The notes below the pieces were generated by a model. The model searched no databases. It was given only the letters and a program-made list of their open reading frames with translations, and was not told the origin of the DNA. This document shows, one piece after another, positions 44,869 through 54,977 of a stretch of 64,000 nucleotides of DNA (its first letter is position 1; every line of letters begins with the position of its first letter). Source of the stretch: Pedobacter africanus (GTDB taxonomy: Bacteria > Bacteroidota > Bacteroidia > Sphingobacteriales > Sphingobacteriaceae). The stretch is taken from the NCBI RefSeq assembly GCF_900176535.1, contig NZ_FWXT01000001.1, forward strand, positions 1,178,001-1,242,000. The letters are read 5' to 3'. The translations under genes were made by a program, and so were the position numbers.

Positions 44869-47800
44869 TTAAAATGAAACATTCAATCCAAATAGAACCG
44901 ACTTGTTCGGCGGCGTATCCAGGCCAAGTGTACCAGCCGATTCGGGATCGGCGCCATGGAACCGGTCATGTAATGGCGAGAAAAGAATTATTGCATCATT
45001 AAGGGTGGCATAGAACCGCAGGGATTTTGCCGTTATTTTGTTGCTGATCCGTTGTGGAAGGGTGTAACCTAAGCTGATTGTGCGGATTTTGAGATAGGTA
45101 GCACTATAATAGCCCAGCAAATCGCCATAGGTTGGTGTGTTGGAGCCAAAAATGGGCTTCGGATAGGTGTTTTCCTGATTGAACGGTGTCCAGTAGTTAA
45201 CATTTAAATTGTTCGTCTTGCCGGTCATCGCATTGACGTTGCTGCCCGGCTGGAGCCAGTAAGCTATTTGCGTACCGCCTACACGGTAAGTACCAACTAC
45301 TGTCAGATCAAGTCCACGGTAGTTGAACCTGTTCGTAAACCCACCTAAAAACTTGGGCTGGCGGTTACCTACAATGGTGCGGTCATTTGAATTGATCACC
45401 CCATCGCCATTAAAGTCAGCAACTTTTATACTTCCGATTACCGAACCTACTCCGGTCATCGTTAGGTTATATTTTTTGGCTAGGGCTGAATCTGCTGCGG
45501 TATTTTGCCATATACCCAGCCTCACATAGTTGTAAAGCGAGTTGATCGGGGCACCTACAAAACGGTTATTGCCAATGTCCTTTGTTACACCATTTTGCAG
45601 CGCCAGGATCTTATTACGGTTAAAGGTGATGTTAAAATTGGTTGTCCAACCGAAATCTTTCCGGTCGGTTGCCTTGATGTTAACGGAGTTAACATTAATT
45701 TCCAGCCCACGATTTTCGGTTTTTCCCACATTGGCCAGAAACTGCGAAGTATAGCCTGTGGTAATGGGTAAATTCTGCGGCAGGATCAGGTCACTTGTAC
45801 GTTGCCGGTAAACATCTACGTTACCAGAAATCCGGTTATTCAACAGCCCGAAATCCAAACCCAGATTAAGGGTTGCGGTGTATTCCCAGCCAAGCTTTGG
45901 ATTGGGTACATTATTGGGATAAGTGCCGGTTACATTGGTACCCCCGTAATTGTAATTGATAGATGCCAGGCCTCCGAGTGTTTGATAAGGGTTTACCGCG
46001 GCATTGCCTACGATTCCATAGCCGGCCCTTAATTTCAGACTGGATATCTGCCGGATACTTTTCATGAATTTTTCTTCTGTGATGTTCCAGCCAATAGCTG
46101 CTGAAGGGAACAAATGATATTTATTTCCGGGAGCCAGTGTTGAAGATCCGTCAGACCGCATGGTCAGCGTAGCCAGATACCTGCTCTTGAAATCATAATT
46201 GAGGCGGCCCATAAAAGAGACAATAGTAAATTTGGCATAGTTGCCCGAACCATTGAGGTTTGCCCCTAACGAAGGATTGAAATATTGAATATAATCAGCT
46301 AAAATATTGTTGTAACCGAAACTCGTTGATGCTTTGTAATCGTTCTGATAACTAAATAGCCCCGTTGCTGTTAAGTGATGCTTTTCTGCAAAAGTATTTT
46401 CGTATACCAAAAGATTTTCCAGGGTGTAGTCGTAGAAATCGTAATTGTTGTTTTTCGCAGTAGAAGGCCCGCTTAAATTCTGGTAGGTTGCGCTTCCATA
46501 AAATTCACCATAAGTTTCGGGCGTAAGCTCTAGACCACCATTGAAACGGTACCGTAAATGGGGCGTTAACTGTGCCTCGACATAAGCGGTGGTAAAAGTA
46601 TGGTACCTGGAACGTTTCTGAACAACCGAGCCCGGCACGAGATTAGCAAGGGGATTGTAGATTAACGAGCCACCGCCCGGAAATGGAATCAGGTTGCCAT
46701 CGGCATCGTAAGGAACGGTAAGCGGACTGGAGGTCAGCGCTTGTCCTACCGGATTGATGCTCTCCCCGTTGATCTTGCTGACCGTATTCAGTGAACTTAT
46801 TCCGACTTTAAATATTTTACCCAACTGCTGATCTACACTCACCTTAAATGTATAACGTTGAAATGACTGTCCCGGAAAAACGCCGGTCTCGTCAAAAAAA
46901 CCGGCAGAGATGGCGTATTTGGTCATTTCTGTACCACCGGAAACACCGAGTTGATGATTGGTTTTCAGGCCATTTTTAAAGATCAGGTCCTGCCAGTCTG
47001 TAGCAGTTCCGTTTTTTATTCCGGCCAGTTCAGCAGGCAGAAAAGTAACGCCATCTGTGTAGAACCTGGGATCATCAATACCGCTGTAAGGGTGGGCCGC
47101 ACCAATTGTATTCGGATTGTTTGCGTTATAAACCCCCCATTTTTTGTAGGTCTCATAGGTTTTCGGATCCATAACGTCATAATGGCCCAATGCTTTTACC
47201 TGGCCTGCATATCCGCTGTAGGTGATGGACGGAGCACCTGTTTTACCTCTCCTGGTATTGATCAATATCACACCGTTTGCGCCCCTTGAGCCGTAAATGG
47301 CGGTGGCAGAGGCATCTTTCAATATTTGTACTGAAACGACATCGTCCTGGTTGAGGTCGTTGATGTAGGTGCCGTTAAAAGGTATACCATCTACTACATA
47401 TAAGACGTCATTTGTTGCACCGTCAGCTAAAGAACGCTGTCCCCTGATCGCGATGGCCGGTTTTGCACCGGGGTGGCTGTTACCACCTGCTTTTTGGATG
47501 TCAAGGCCAGGTGCCTGGCTTTGAAGAGCGCTAACTAAATTGCTCACAGGCACGCTTCTCAATGCCTCTTCATTTACCGAGGCAATGGAGCCCGTCACAT
47601 CGGCTTTTTTCTGGGAACCATAACCCACTACCATCACCTCATTCATTGCAGAAACCTTTTCCTTTAAGGTCACATCTATTTGAGTTCGGTTATTAACGGT
47701 TACTTCCAAAGTTTCATACCCTACGGCCGAGAAAATGAGGGTTTGGTTGCCGTCTGGTAATTTTAAAGTATACCCACCACTGGAATCACTGTTGGTACCG

Positions 47801-48270
47801 TTGGTGGTACCCTTAACCCTTACCGTAATTTGCGGGAGGGTTTCACCTTTGGAATCCCTGATGGTACCTTTTACCACAATACTGCCAAGCGCTGTATAGA
47901 CTACAGGGGGCTTTCTCTTAATAACAACTGTTTTCTCATAAATGGTATAGGTAAGTGGTTGGTCAGCAAAACATTTATCGAGAAAATCTTTCAGTTCTGC
48001 TTTTTTCACTGAAATACTTACCGGGTTGCTTTCGCTAATCATAGCTGAGTTGTACAGAAAAGAATAGCCGGTTTGTTTATGAAGTAATTCAAAAATTCGG
48101 GATAAGGGGGTATTATTTGCAGATATGCTTACCTGCTGGGCATAACTTGCCGCGTTAACCTGCAAAATAGCTACCAGTAAAAATGGAATCGTAAGTTTCA
48201 CTATCAGACCAATTTTTGATAACATACAGGGTTCAGTCCTGCATGAAAATGCGTGGAAAAATTTATACAT
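44869..48270 (-). CDS. SusC/RagA TonB-linked outer membrane protein with STN domain
   Basis: A 1133-aa importer. The N-terminus MYKFFHAFSCRTEP precedes the hydrophobic signal core (TIPFLLVAILQVNAASYAQ). Then come an STN domain (about 47-115, TPLSRIFELLHKQTGYSFLY ... FADQPLTYTIYEKTVVIK), a carboxypeptidase-regulatory domain (about 128-210), NEVMVVGYGSQKKADVTGSI, and the plug with IAIRGQRS and ILKDASATAIYGSRGANGVI. The barrel has RMSDGS-type strands and ends KSVLFGLNVSF. STN pairs it with the FecR at 48409-49551. Confidence 0.95.
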   Translation of the reverse strand: MYKFFHAFSCRTEPCMLSKIGLIVKLTIPFLLVAILQVNAASYAQQVSISANNTPLSRIFELLHKQTGYSFLYNSAMISESNPVSISVKKAELKDFLDKCFADQPLTYTIYEKTVVIKRKPPVVYTALGSIVVKGTIRDSKGETLPQITVRVKGTTNGTNSDSSGGYTLKLPDGNQTLIFSAVGYETLEVTVNNRTQIDVTLKEKVSAMNEVMVVGYGSQKKADVTGSIASVNEEALRSVPVSNLVSALQSQAPGLDIQKAGGNSHPGAKPAIAIRGQRSLADGATNDVLYVVDGIPFNGTYINDLNQDDVVSVQILKDASATAIYGSRGANGVILINTRRGKTGAPSITYSGYAGQVKALGHYDVMDPKTYETYKKWGVYNANNPNTIGAAHPYSGIDDPRFYTDGVTFLPAELAGIKNGTATDWQDLIFKNGLKTNHQLGVSGGTEMTKYAISAGFFDETGVFPGQSFQRYTFKVSVDQQLGKIFKVGISSLNTVSKINGESINPVGQALTSSPLTVPYDADGNLIPFPGGGSLIYNPLANLVPGSVVQKRSRYHTFTTAYVEAQLTPHLRYRFNGGLELTPETYGEFYGSATYQNLSGPSTAKNNNYDFYDYTLENLLVYENTFAEKHHLTATGLFSYQNDYKASTSFGYNNILADYIQYFNPSLGANLNGSGNYAKFTIVSFMGRLNYDFKSRYLATLTMRSDGSSTLAPGNKYHLFPSAAIGWNITEEKFMKSIRQISSLKLRAGYGIVGNAAVNPYQTLGGLASINYNYGGTNVTGTYPNNVPNPKLGWEYTATLNLGLDFGLLNNRISGNVDVYRQRTSDLILPQNLPITTGYTSQFLANVGKTENRGLEINVNSVNIKATDRKDFGWTTNFNITFNRNKILALQNGVTKDIGNNRFVGAPINSLYNYVRLGIWQNTAADSALAKKYNLTMTGVGSVIGSIKVADFNGDGVINSNDRTIVGNRQPKFLGGFTNRFNYRGLDLTVVGTYRVGGTQIAYWLQPGSNVNAMTGKTNNLNVNYWTPFNQENTYPKPIFGSNTPTYGDLLGYYSATYLKIRTISLGYTLPQRISNKITAKSLRFYATLNDAIILFSPLHDRFHGADPESAGTLGLDTPPNKSVLFGLNVSF

Positions 48271-48340
48271 TTGGTTAATGGGTTAATTTATAATTGATCG
48301 TTTGAAGGATTATTTAAGTTGCTCAAAGCCTGATTGGGCT

Positions 48341-48377
48341 AAAAACCGGTGGCGCGCCAACGCTTCCGGTTTTTTTA
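48341..48377. terminator. Bidirectional terminator-like hairpin between FecR and SusC
   Basis: Outer stem AAAAACCGG/CCGGTTTTT (48341-48349 and 48366-48374) encloses the palindrome TGGCGCGCCA (48350-48359). T-rich arms follow the GC part on both strands. It sits in the 138-bp gap after FecR and before SusC and could attenuate readthrough. Confidence 0.65.
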
Positions 48378-48408
48378 TTTCAGCAAATCTTGTCTGGAGG
48401 TTGTAGAA

Positions 48409-49551
48409 CTACGGCATAACGGTTATCCTCCTTCCATCAATTTTAAAATGAACGGTACCCGTTAATTCAAGTGTGGTTAATAGTTGCGAAATGTCCTTAA
48501 ACCTTGGTACGTTACCGCCGAAGTTTTGAGGTTTCAGATTGCCTTTATAAGTGACATCTACATCATACCAGCGCGCCACCTTGCGCATAATGGTTTCGAT
48601 ATTCTCGTCATCAAATTTGAAAAAACCATTTTTCCAGGCTATTACATTTTCTGTATTTACTGCGCGTACGCGGAAATTTGAAGCGCCGTTGTTTAAAACG
48701 CCCTGCTGGTTAGGTATCAGCATAGTGCTGCTGCCATCTTTTGTTAGCTTTACCGAGCCCTCGAGCAGGGTTGTTTCGATAACATTCTCATCATTATAAG
48801 CCATTACATTAAAATGAGTACCTAAAACCTCTACTTTCATGCCGTTGAGCACTACGCTAAAAGGCTTCTCTTTGTTCTTTGCAACCTCAAAATAAGCCTC
48901 ACCAGTTAACTCCACTTTCCGTTCTTTGCCCCTGAAGCTGGTAGGATACTTTAATGATGAGCCGGCATTCATCCATACTTCTGTGCCATCGGCCAGCGTA
49001 AGCTGATATTGACCGCCCCGCGGTGTTTCTATAGTATTATAAGCAACAGCATTTTTATCTGACCTATCTGTATTGGTTCCGTAGGCCAGTTTGCCATCAG
49101 CAGTTTTGCTTAATATTGACGCCCCCTGCCTGGATATAATTCCCGTGGCAGCATCGTCAAGATCTAATTTTTTACCATCGGCGAGCGTTAAAATGGCCCG
49201 GTTCCGGCCGGGTTTAATTATGGTGGCACCTGAATCAGACCGAACGATCTGATGCTCATCTTTTGTATTTACCCAAAACCATGTACCAGCGGCCAGGAAA
49301 ATCAATACAGATGCAGCTGCAACCCAATACCGGAAATTACTGCGACGTTTTTCCCCTTCGGCCGATATTTGCGACCGTAGTTTTTCAAGAATCTGCTGCC
49401 TGACTTCGTCGGAACTGCCCATTTCTGCCGACCATTCTTTAACAGTAAGCTCGAAATCGTCCTGATAATTTTCCAGCTGTGCCAATTCTTCAGCGGTGCA
49501 ATATCCCGACGCGCATTTCTCGAAAAGTACTATAAATTGCTCTTTGGTCAT
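48409..49551 (-). CDS. FecR family anti-sigma factor
   Basis: A 380-aa anti-sigma factor: a cytoplasmic N-terminus, a membrane helix at about 75-95 (FRYWVAAASVLIFLAAGTWF), the FecR domain (TPRGGQYQLTLADGTEVWMNAG, KVELTGEAYFEVAKNKEKPF, VLGTHFNVMAYND) and C-terminal DUF4974 (IAWKNGFFKFDDENIETIMRK). It acts between the SusC that follows and the sigma factor at 49808-50398, which is divergently transcribed and not, as in the other sets, upstream in the same operon. The 256-bp divergent gap shows no clear operator. Confidence 0.95.
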   Translation of the reverse strand: MTKEQFIVLFEKCASGYCTAEELAQLENYQDDFELTVKEWSAEMGSSDEVRQQILEKLRSQISAEGEKRRSNFRYWVAAASVLIFLAAGTWFWVNTKDEHQIVRSDSGATIIKPGRNRAILTLADGKKLDLDDAATGIISRQGASILSKTADGKLAYGTNTDRSDKNAVAYNTIETPRGGQYQLTLADGTEVWMNAGSSLKYPTSFRGKERKVELTGEAYFEVAKNKEKPFSVVLNGMKVEVLGTHFNVMAYNDENVIETTLLEGSVKLTKDGSSTMLIPNQQGVLNNGASNFRVRAVNTENVIAWKNGFFKFDDENIETIMRKVARWYDVDVTYKGNLKPQNFGGNVPRFKDISQLLTTLELTGTVHFKIDGRRITVMP

Positions 49552-49807
49552 AAATGGTTTAATACGTTATACTTAAGCTATAAAAGGTACAGCGCCTGGC
49601 TGTTACAGCTTAGTTAAAAGTATAGAGACATTTTTTAATGCCCAACTCACATACTATTTCATTTTTTTTACAGATGAGTGCGATTAGCCGCGTTACCTGT
49701 ACGCGCTTTAATGGATGGGCGTAACCTAACTGCCAGGGGGTGCTTCTCAGTATTATAAAAGAGTATAAACTTTAATATTTTTTTTGTTAGATTAGCATTT
49801 ACCAAAT

Positions 49808-50398
49808 ATGCTCGACAGAAACAACCCCGATGATGAACTATGGGAAGCCATAAAGTCTGGAAGCGTCAGTGCTTTCGAATTGCTTTTTGATCGGTACTGG
49901 CAGGCAGTATATACTACAGCTTTTTCTTTTTTAAATGATGCAGAAGCGGCAGCTGAAATTGCCAATGATACCTTCCTGAATATCTGGAGAAAGAAAGACA
50001 CGCTGGATATTGGCTCATTCAAAAATTACCTGACCACCAGCGCCCGCTATCATACCTATAAGGTACTGAAGGCGAAGAAAAAGATGCGCCTGGCCTATGT
50101 GGAAAATTACGACCAACTCCCGGTTTCCGAAATACTGGTGCAAAATGAGGGTGAAGAAAAAATCAGGTATCTTAACCTGCAGGCAGATATAGAGAATGCT
50201 TTACTTGACCTGCCTAAACGTTGCCGCGAAATTTTCCTTTTAAGCAGGATAGCAAACCTTACCAATGTCGAGATAGCCGAAAGACTCTCTATATCTAAAC
50301 GAACAGTAGAAAACCAAATATGTATTGCTCAAAAATATCTGCAGCGCAATATCAAAGACATTGCACTTACGTTGTTGCTTGCTGGTATTTTGAGATAG
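49808..50398 (+). CDS. RNA polymerase ECF sigma-70 factor, FecI-like, divergent from its FecR
   Basis: A 196-aa sigma factor. Region 2 (about 20-85): FELLFDRYWQAVYTTAFSFL, EAAAEIANDTFLNIWRKK, FKNYLTTSARYHTYKVLK. Region 4 (about 135-185): LPKRCREIFLLSRIANLTNV, EIAERLSISKRTVENQI. Its partner is presumably the FecR gene on the other strand, 256 bp away, as the third sigma/FecR pair in the window lies elsewhere. It ends 25 bp from the convergent thioredoxin gene. Confidence 0.93.
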   Translation: MLDRNNPDDELWEAIKSGSVSAFELLFDRYWQAVYTTAFSFLNDAEAAAEIANDTFLNIWRKKDTLDIGSFKNYLTTSARYHTYKVLKAKKKMRLAYVENYDQLPVSEILVQNEGEEKIRYLNLQADIENALLDLPKRCREIFLLSRIANLTNVEIAERLSISKRTVENQICIAQKYLQRNIKDIALTLLLAGILR

Positions 50399-50423
50399 TT
50401 GTCTGGATTATTTCCATAAAAAA

Positions 50424-52145
50424 TTATAGACGATTTACATCCACACCTAAAACCTCATTCAATTTATCGTGTAGTGCGCTGCCATTTAAAGTTTTTCCGA
50501 TAATAACGCCATTAGGATCAATTAAGAAATTCTGCGGAATGGCCTGAACACCGAACGATTTTGCCGCCACACTATTCCAGAATTTCAATTCAGATAACTG
50601 AGTCCAGGGAAGGTCATCTTTCCTGATGGCTGCCAACCATGCAGACCTATCTTCCAACTTATCCAGCGCTACACCCACCACTGTAAAATTCTGATCCTTA
50701 TATTTGTTGTAGGCTTTAACGAGGTTAGGGTTTTCTGCACGACAAGGTCCGCACCAGGAGGCCCAAAAGTCAAGGAGTACATATTTCCCCCTGAATGAAG
50801 AAAGCTTAACCAGCTTTCCCGCTGTATCAGGAATCTCAAAATCTGGTGCTATCTTACCAATTGCGGCAACAAGCATTCTATTTATGTTCCCCTCTATTTT
50901 TTTCCCTTCTTCGGTATTTTTAAGCGTTGCTGACAACCCATCAAACAGCGGCTTAACCATCTCATACGGCAGAAAATAGGCCACTTTAGGAAATAACTCG
51001 AGGCTCAACTTTGAATCGGGATGCGACTTTATAAATGAAGTGTACACCTTCACATTCATCTCGCTGAACCTTTTTCGAAAGCCTTCCAGTTTGGCCTCAT
51101 AATCCGGTGTATTTTTCGGAGATAGCTTTCCTTCCAAAAATTTCTTATCATCACCAGTCAATTTTTCGTATTCTGCACCTTCCAACTTATCGAGGTCATC
51201 ATAATCATTCTTTGCAGTATCTTTCGGGATAGCTGGGGCAAAAAGCTCAATGAGTTTAGCTTCAAGTTCCTTTCCATGCAAATCCATGGCAACTATGGCA
51301 CCTGTACTATCAATAAGAAAGTTTCTGGGGATGGCTGTTATCCCATATCTTTTCACCATTTCAGAGTCAAAGCCTTTCCTATCGCTCAGGTTTGTCCAGG
51401 TATATTGATCTGCCTCAATGGCCTTTTTCCAGGCTGTTGGATTTGTATCCAGTGAAATGCCGATCACACCAAAACCCCTGGCTTTGTATTTTTCATATAG
51501 GGGAATTAGCTCGCGTCCTTGTTTTCTGCAAGGCACGCACCAACTGGCCCAGAAATCTATAAAAGTGTATTTATGCTTAGATGTGATTTGCTTGGATGCC
51601 ACCAACTTTCCATCAGGGCCCGGCATTACAAAATCCTGATATATCAAAGCTTTTTTTTGTGCAGATGCTACTCCGGAAGCATTGCTTTCTACAGCATTGT
51701 TATCTATATCATTTATGGCTACTGTAAACGCTTTCTTTGAAGGAGGAAGGCACATCTGGTCATTACAGGCCATGTATTTGATGACGAAAGACAAGTCTGT
51801 CTTTTTCTCAGATTTCAACTTCACAATTTGTGTAAAGCTGACCCCTTTTGCATAATAAGCCACCTCTTCGCCCTTTTTTCTATCCAATCCCTGCTCGCTT
51901 ACTGGCCCTGTTAATTCTACATTGTCATTGCTGGCAAATATAAATTCAGTAGGCATGCCCAATCCGCCATCCGATGACTGTGGGTAGATGTGAAATGGCT
52001 CCTGGATAATAGCCATAAACTTTATTTCATAAGTTAAAGGAGCAATCTTTCGACTGCCAAACTTCCAGGAAACCGGATGGTTATCCTGAGCTAATGCCAG
52101 GCACGTTAATGTACTTAGTATTAGAAAAAGCACTATTCTTCTCAT
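50424..52145 (-). CDS. DsbD-alpha-like / double TlpA thioredoxin fusion protein
   Basis: A 573-aa exported protein with signal peptide (cleavage near LALAQ, 20) and three redox modules. Residues about 22-150 resemble the DsbD N-terminal (alpha) domain, with cysteines Cys127 and Cys132 in YMACNDQMCLPP. A first thioredoxin domain (about 165-300) has WASWCVPCRKQG (Cys203, Cys206); a helical linker (310-425) follows; a second (about 430-570) has WASWCGPCRAEN (Cys465, Cys468). No membrane segments are present, unlike DsbD, so electrons must come from elsewhere. Its start overlaps the previous stop by 4 bp (ATGA), so the two thiol proteins are translationally coupled. Confidence 0.88.
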   Translation of the reverse strand: MRRIVLFLILSTLTCLALAQDNHPVSWKFGSRKIAPLTYEIKFMAIIQEPFHIYPQSSDGGLGMPTEFIFASNDNVELTGPVSEQGLDRKKGEEVAYYAKGVSFTQIVKLKSEKKTDLSFVIKYMACNDQMCLPPSKKAFTVAINDIDNNAVESNASGVASAQKKALIYQDFVMPGPDGKLVASKQITSKHKYTFIDFWASWCVPCRKQGRELIPLYEKYKARGFGVIGISLDTNPTAWKKAIEADQYTWTNLSDRKGFDSEMVKRYGITAIPRNFLIDSTGAIVAMDLHGKELEAKLIELFAPAIPKDTAKNDYDDLDKLEGAEYEKLTGDDKKFLEGKLSPKNTPDYEAKLEGFRKRFSEMNVKVYTSFIKSHPDSKLSLELFPKVAYFLPYEMVKPLFDGLSATLKNTEEGKKIEGNINRMLVAAIGKIAPDFEIPDTAGKLVKLSSFRGKYVLLDFWASWCGPCRAENPNLVKAYNKYKDQNFTVVGVALDKLEDRSAWLAAIRKDDLPWTQLSELKFWNSVAAKSFGVQAIPQNFLIDPNGVIIGKTLNGSALHDKLNEVLGVDVNRL

Positions 52146-53413
52146 TGGTTTCTATGTTTCGTAATTTCTACCATTGCTTTCAGCTTATAATACTCTCTAT
52201 CTGTAGAACCTGCATAACCTGAGCTGAAAAACCTGATATTGCCCATCGGATCAAAGATGATTTTGGTAGGAGTAGCTGTTACAGCATATGCTTTATTCTC
52301 TTCATCCTGTAATATTTCAAGCTTAACCGGCTTTCGTGCAGCAAATACTTTTACCTCTGCCTGAGGCTCAAACAGGTTGACCACAAATAGTTGAAATTCA
52401 CTTTTCTTATATTCGGCCACTACTTTTTCAAAGCCGGCAAAAGCCGCTACACAAGGTGTGCAGCCGGTAGACCAGAAATCAAGTACCAAAATTTTACCAT
52501 TATAATCACCGAGGTTAACTGGCTTGCCATCAAGAGCATTCAGCGTAATTTCTCTCAGGGGTTTATTAGCCAGAAACGTGTTTAGAAACTTGTCAGGTTG
52601 TTTAGCATGGGGCATAGTGCCAGTAAGTGGTAATGTTGGAGATTCAACATACATTTTTTCTACCTTATGGTAATATTTTTGATAAGCCTCGTCCTGTAGA
52701 GATTTTAGATATTGGTCGAACCCCTTGTCTGATCCTCTAACTTGCTTATAGATATCTTTAAAGGTCTCGACCATATATGGGTTGGAATCGGCTTCCCTAA
52801 AAGCTTTGCTCAAAGTGTCGAATGCAATTTTAGGCTCACCAGCAGCAGACATTACTATGGCATAGCGGTTTAGATAGTTGGATTTGACATCTTTAAAGTA
52901 ACCATTGTCACTAGCGGAAGCCACCTTTTTTCCGGCTGAATTAGCGATCATCGCTTTGGCTGCTTCAATGTTTCCCAGTTTGGCATTGGCCGCCGCATTC
53001 AAATCCATTAAAACATGAGCTCTACCAACAGCATCGGTCAAAGTACCTTTTTTCAATTGCTCCAAAAATTCATTGGTATACCTGGCAACAGCAGCATATT
53101 GCTTTTTCTCATCAAACAATTTCTCGAGTGCATAAGTTAGGTTTAAAAATTGAATGAGGTTGTATTTAGGTTGGGCCGCCTGATAATGGTTGTACTTCTC
53201 TAAATTCCCCTTGGCTAACCAGTTCACAGCGAGTTCAGCACGAAAACTATTGTCTTCTTTTTCGGCTAACTGTGCCTTATTTTCATTGTAATATTTATCC
53301 TGGTCTTCAACTTTTTCAATCATCATAAAGTCTTGAAGGCCATATTTTTTTACGGGTGTCTGCTGCGCCCAGGCTGAGCCGGAAATCAACAGCAATAAGA
53401 TTAGTTTTCTCAT
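52142..53413 (-). CDS. Exported thioredoxin-like protein with CTPC active site
   Basis: A 423-aa protein with signal peptide (cleavage near AWAQQ, 17). Residues about 20-285 are helical, with TPR-like alternation (LAVNWLAKGNLEKYNHYQ, LNAAANAKLGNIEAAKAMI). The C-terminal thioredoxin domain (about 285-420) has LDFWSTGCTPCVAAF with Cys318 and Cys321, and VTATPTKIIFDP with the cis-Pro. CTPC is an uncommon but known CxxC variant. It follows SusD by 61 bp and is coupled to the downstream double-thioredoxin gene by a 4-bp overlap. Confidence 0.88.
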   Translation of the reverse strand: MRKLILLLLISGSAWAQQTPVKKYGLQDFMMIEKVEDQDKYYNENKAQLAEKEDNSFRAELAVNWLAKGNLEKYNHYQAAQPKYNLIQFLNLTYALEKLFDEKKQYAAVARYTNEFLEQLKKGTLTDAVGRAHVLMDLNAAANAKLGNIEAAKAMIANSAGKKVASASDNGYFKDVKSNYLNRYAIVMSAAGEPKIAFDTLSKAFREADSNPYMVETFKDIYKQVRGSDKGFDQYLKSLQDEAYQKYYHKVEKMYVESPTLPLTGTMPHAKQPDKFLNTFLANKPLREITLNALDGKPVNLGDYNGKILVLDFWSTGCTPCVAAFAGFEKVVAEYKKSEFQLFVVNLFEPQAEVKVFAARKPVKLEILQDEENKAYAVTATPTKIIFDPMGNIRFFSSGYAGSTDREYYKLKAMVEITKHRNQ

Positions 53414-53474
53414 AAGTGTTATTTTTAAAAGCTAAATGCTATTGTAACAGCATTTAGCTTAGGTTATTTAATTG

Positions 53475-54953
53475 TTATGGATTTTCCTGTAGACCTTGAC
53501 TCGTTCCCAACACAACTTCTCCAAATTTTAGTGCAAATCTTTCTGGTTTTAGGATATAACTTTGTGCTAAAGTTCCATTTTCATTAAATGTTTTATGGGT
53601 ATATTTGACGTGATCTCTATATATAGGATCTTGAGATAAACGGCGCATATCTAACCATCTACTCCCAGAGAAGAAGAGTTCACGAATGCGTTCATCAAGG
53701 ATAAACCTCACTAGCGCTTGTTGATTTCCCGCAATGCCAGCAGGCACAGGAGCCGCTGCTGCGGAGGTTCTTTTTACGCGCAATGCCTGCACATCCTGCA
53801 CAGCTCCGGCGAGGTCATTTGTACGAGCCCTTGCTTCAGCACGCATCAAATATAAATCGGGCAAAGTAGGCCCAACATCATCTGTAAATGTAAATAGAGG
53901 CCTTCTCATACCCCTGGGATATATAGCCGTTTCATTAAAATCATAGACATCGGACTTATACAAACGCCTATCTGATGAATCAAATAGATTAACCGTTTCT
54001 TCTGAAAGCACGTAGGTATCAGGTGCGCTAAAGGTAATCTTAATGGCATCAATGTTAAAAATGGTTTCTGTATCATTGATGACCTGAGGTTTATTTGCGG
54101 AATAACCAAATCCGGTATGGGGAAGCCATGACTGGGCCCCTCCTGCAGGATTTAAAACTACGTTATAATCATACAAGCCAAGTGGAATATTAGCTTTCTG
54201 AATTTCCAAAAAAGCCAGGTCAAGGTTAGTCTTTGCCTCAGTATAATTATTCATGGCAAAATAAATACGCGCCAAAAAAACATACGCAGTGAGCTTACTG
54301 ATTTTACGACGGTGGGTCAACACGCCTAAATTTGGTATCGATTCCGTGATATCTTTGATCATCAGGTCGTAGTTTTCCTTCTGACTCAGACGTACAAAAT
54401 TTGTCTGATTTACATCAGATTTGGTAATGTCTGGGATACCAAGATCTGTGGCAGCAGTAACTGCATTATAAGGTTTCGAATAATCACTTAAGAACATAAA
54501 ATTACAGATTGCCCTCAGCACTCTGGCTTCTGACCTGACAGCCATCTTTTGGGCCTCAGTGCCACCTTCAGAATCCATTACATTATTGATAACCTTATTA
54601 AAGACATAAAGTCTCCTGATGTAAATGGCTTCATTTGAAGATGCAGAACTGAATTCGTCAGGGGTAGCCCCCGCATCATAAATTCGATCTGCGTACTTAA
54701 ACAGACGTTGCATCCGTGTTGGCAGTTCATTAAAAAAAGGCTCCATTGCTGCCATCTCATCGCCCATGTAAATATTTGCAGGCAAAAAGGTCTGAATATT
54801 CGAAATATTCAATACCTGTTCATAGTCATTTGTTGTCTTCAAGACCTTTTGTCCCTTTGGCACTATTTCCAGGAATTCTTTTTTACAGGAAAATTGGAAC
54901 AATAACACCAGGGCAAAAGCAGAACCCAGCATATATTTTTTAAAAGTTGTCAT
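53475..54953 (-). CDS. RagB/SusD family nutrient uptake lipoprotein
   Basis: A 492-aa surface lipoprotein: lipobox LLFQFSC (Cys23), mature start KKEFLEIVPKGQKVLKTTND. It has NIYMGDEMAAMEPFFNELP, a helical core with VRSEARVLRAICNFMFLSDYSKPYN and KLTAYVFLARIYFAMN, and the C-terminal LPDLYLMRAEARARTNDL and LDERIRELFFSGSRWLDMRRL. It sits 24 bp after the SusC gene. The pair is followed by thiol-disulfide proteins rather than glycosidases. Confidence 0.94.
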   Translation of the reverse strand: MTTFKKYMLGSAFALVLLFQFSCKKEFLEIVPKGQKVLKTTNDYEQVLNISNIQTFLPANIYMGDEMAAMEPFFNELPTRMQRLFKYADRIYDAGATPDEFSSASSNEAIYIRRLYVFNKVINNVMDSEGGTEAQKMAVRSEARVLRAICNFMFLSDYSKPYNAVTAATDLGIPDITKSDVNQTNFVRLSQKENYDLMIKDITESIPNLGVLTHRRKISKLTAYVFLARIYFAMNNYTEAKTNLDLAFLEIQKANIPLGLYDYNVVLNPAGGAQSWLPHTGFGYSANKPQVINDTETIFNIDAIKITFSAPDTYVLSEETVNLFDSSDRRLYKSDVYDFNETAIYPRGMRRPLFTFTDDVGPTLPDLYLMRAEARARTNDLAGAVQDVQALRVKRTSAAAAPVPAGIAGNQQALVRFILDERIRELFFSGSRWLDMRRLSQDPIYRDHVKYTHKTFNENGTLAQSYILKPERFALKFGEVVLGTSQGLQENP

Positions 54954-54977
54954 AACTTGTCATTTTAGTGTTGATGA

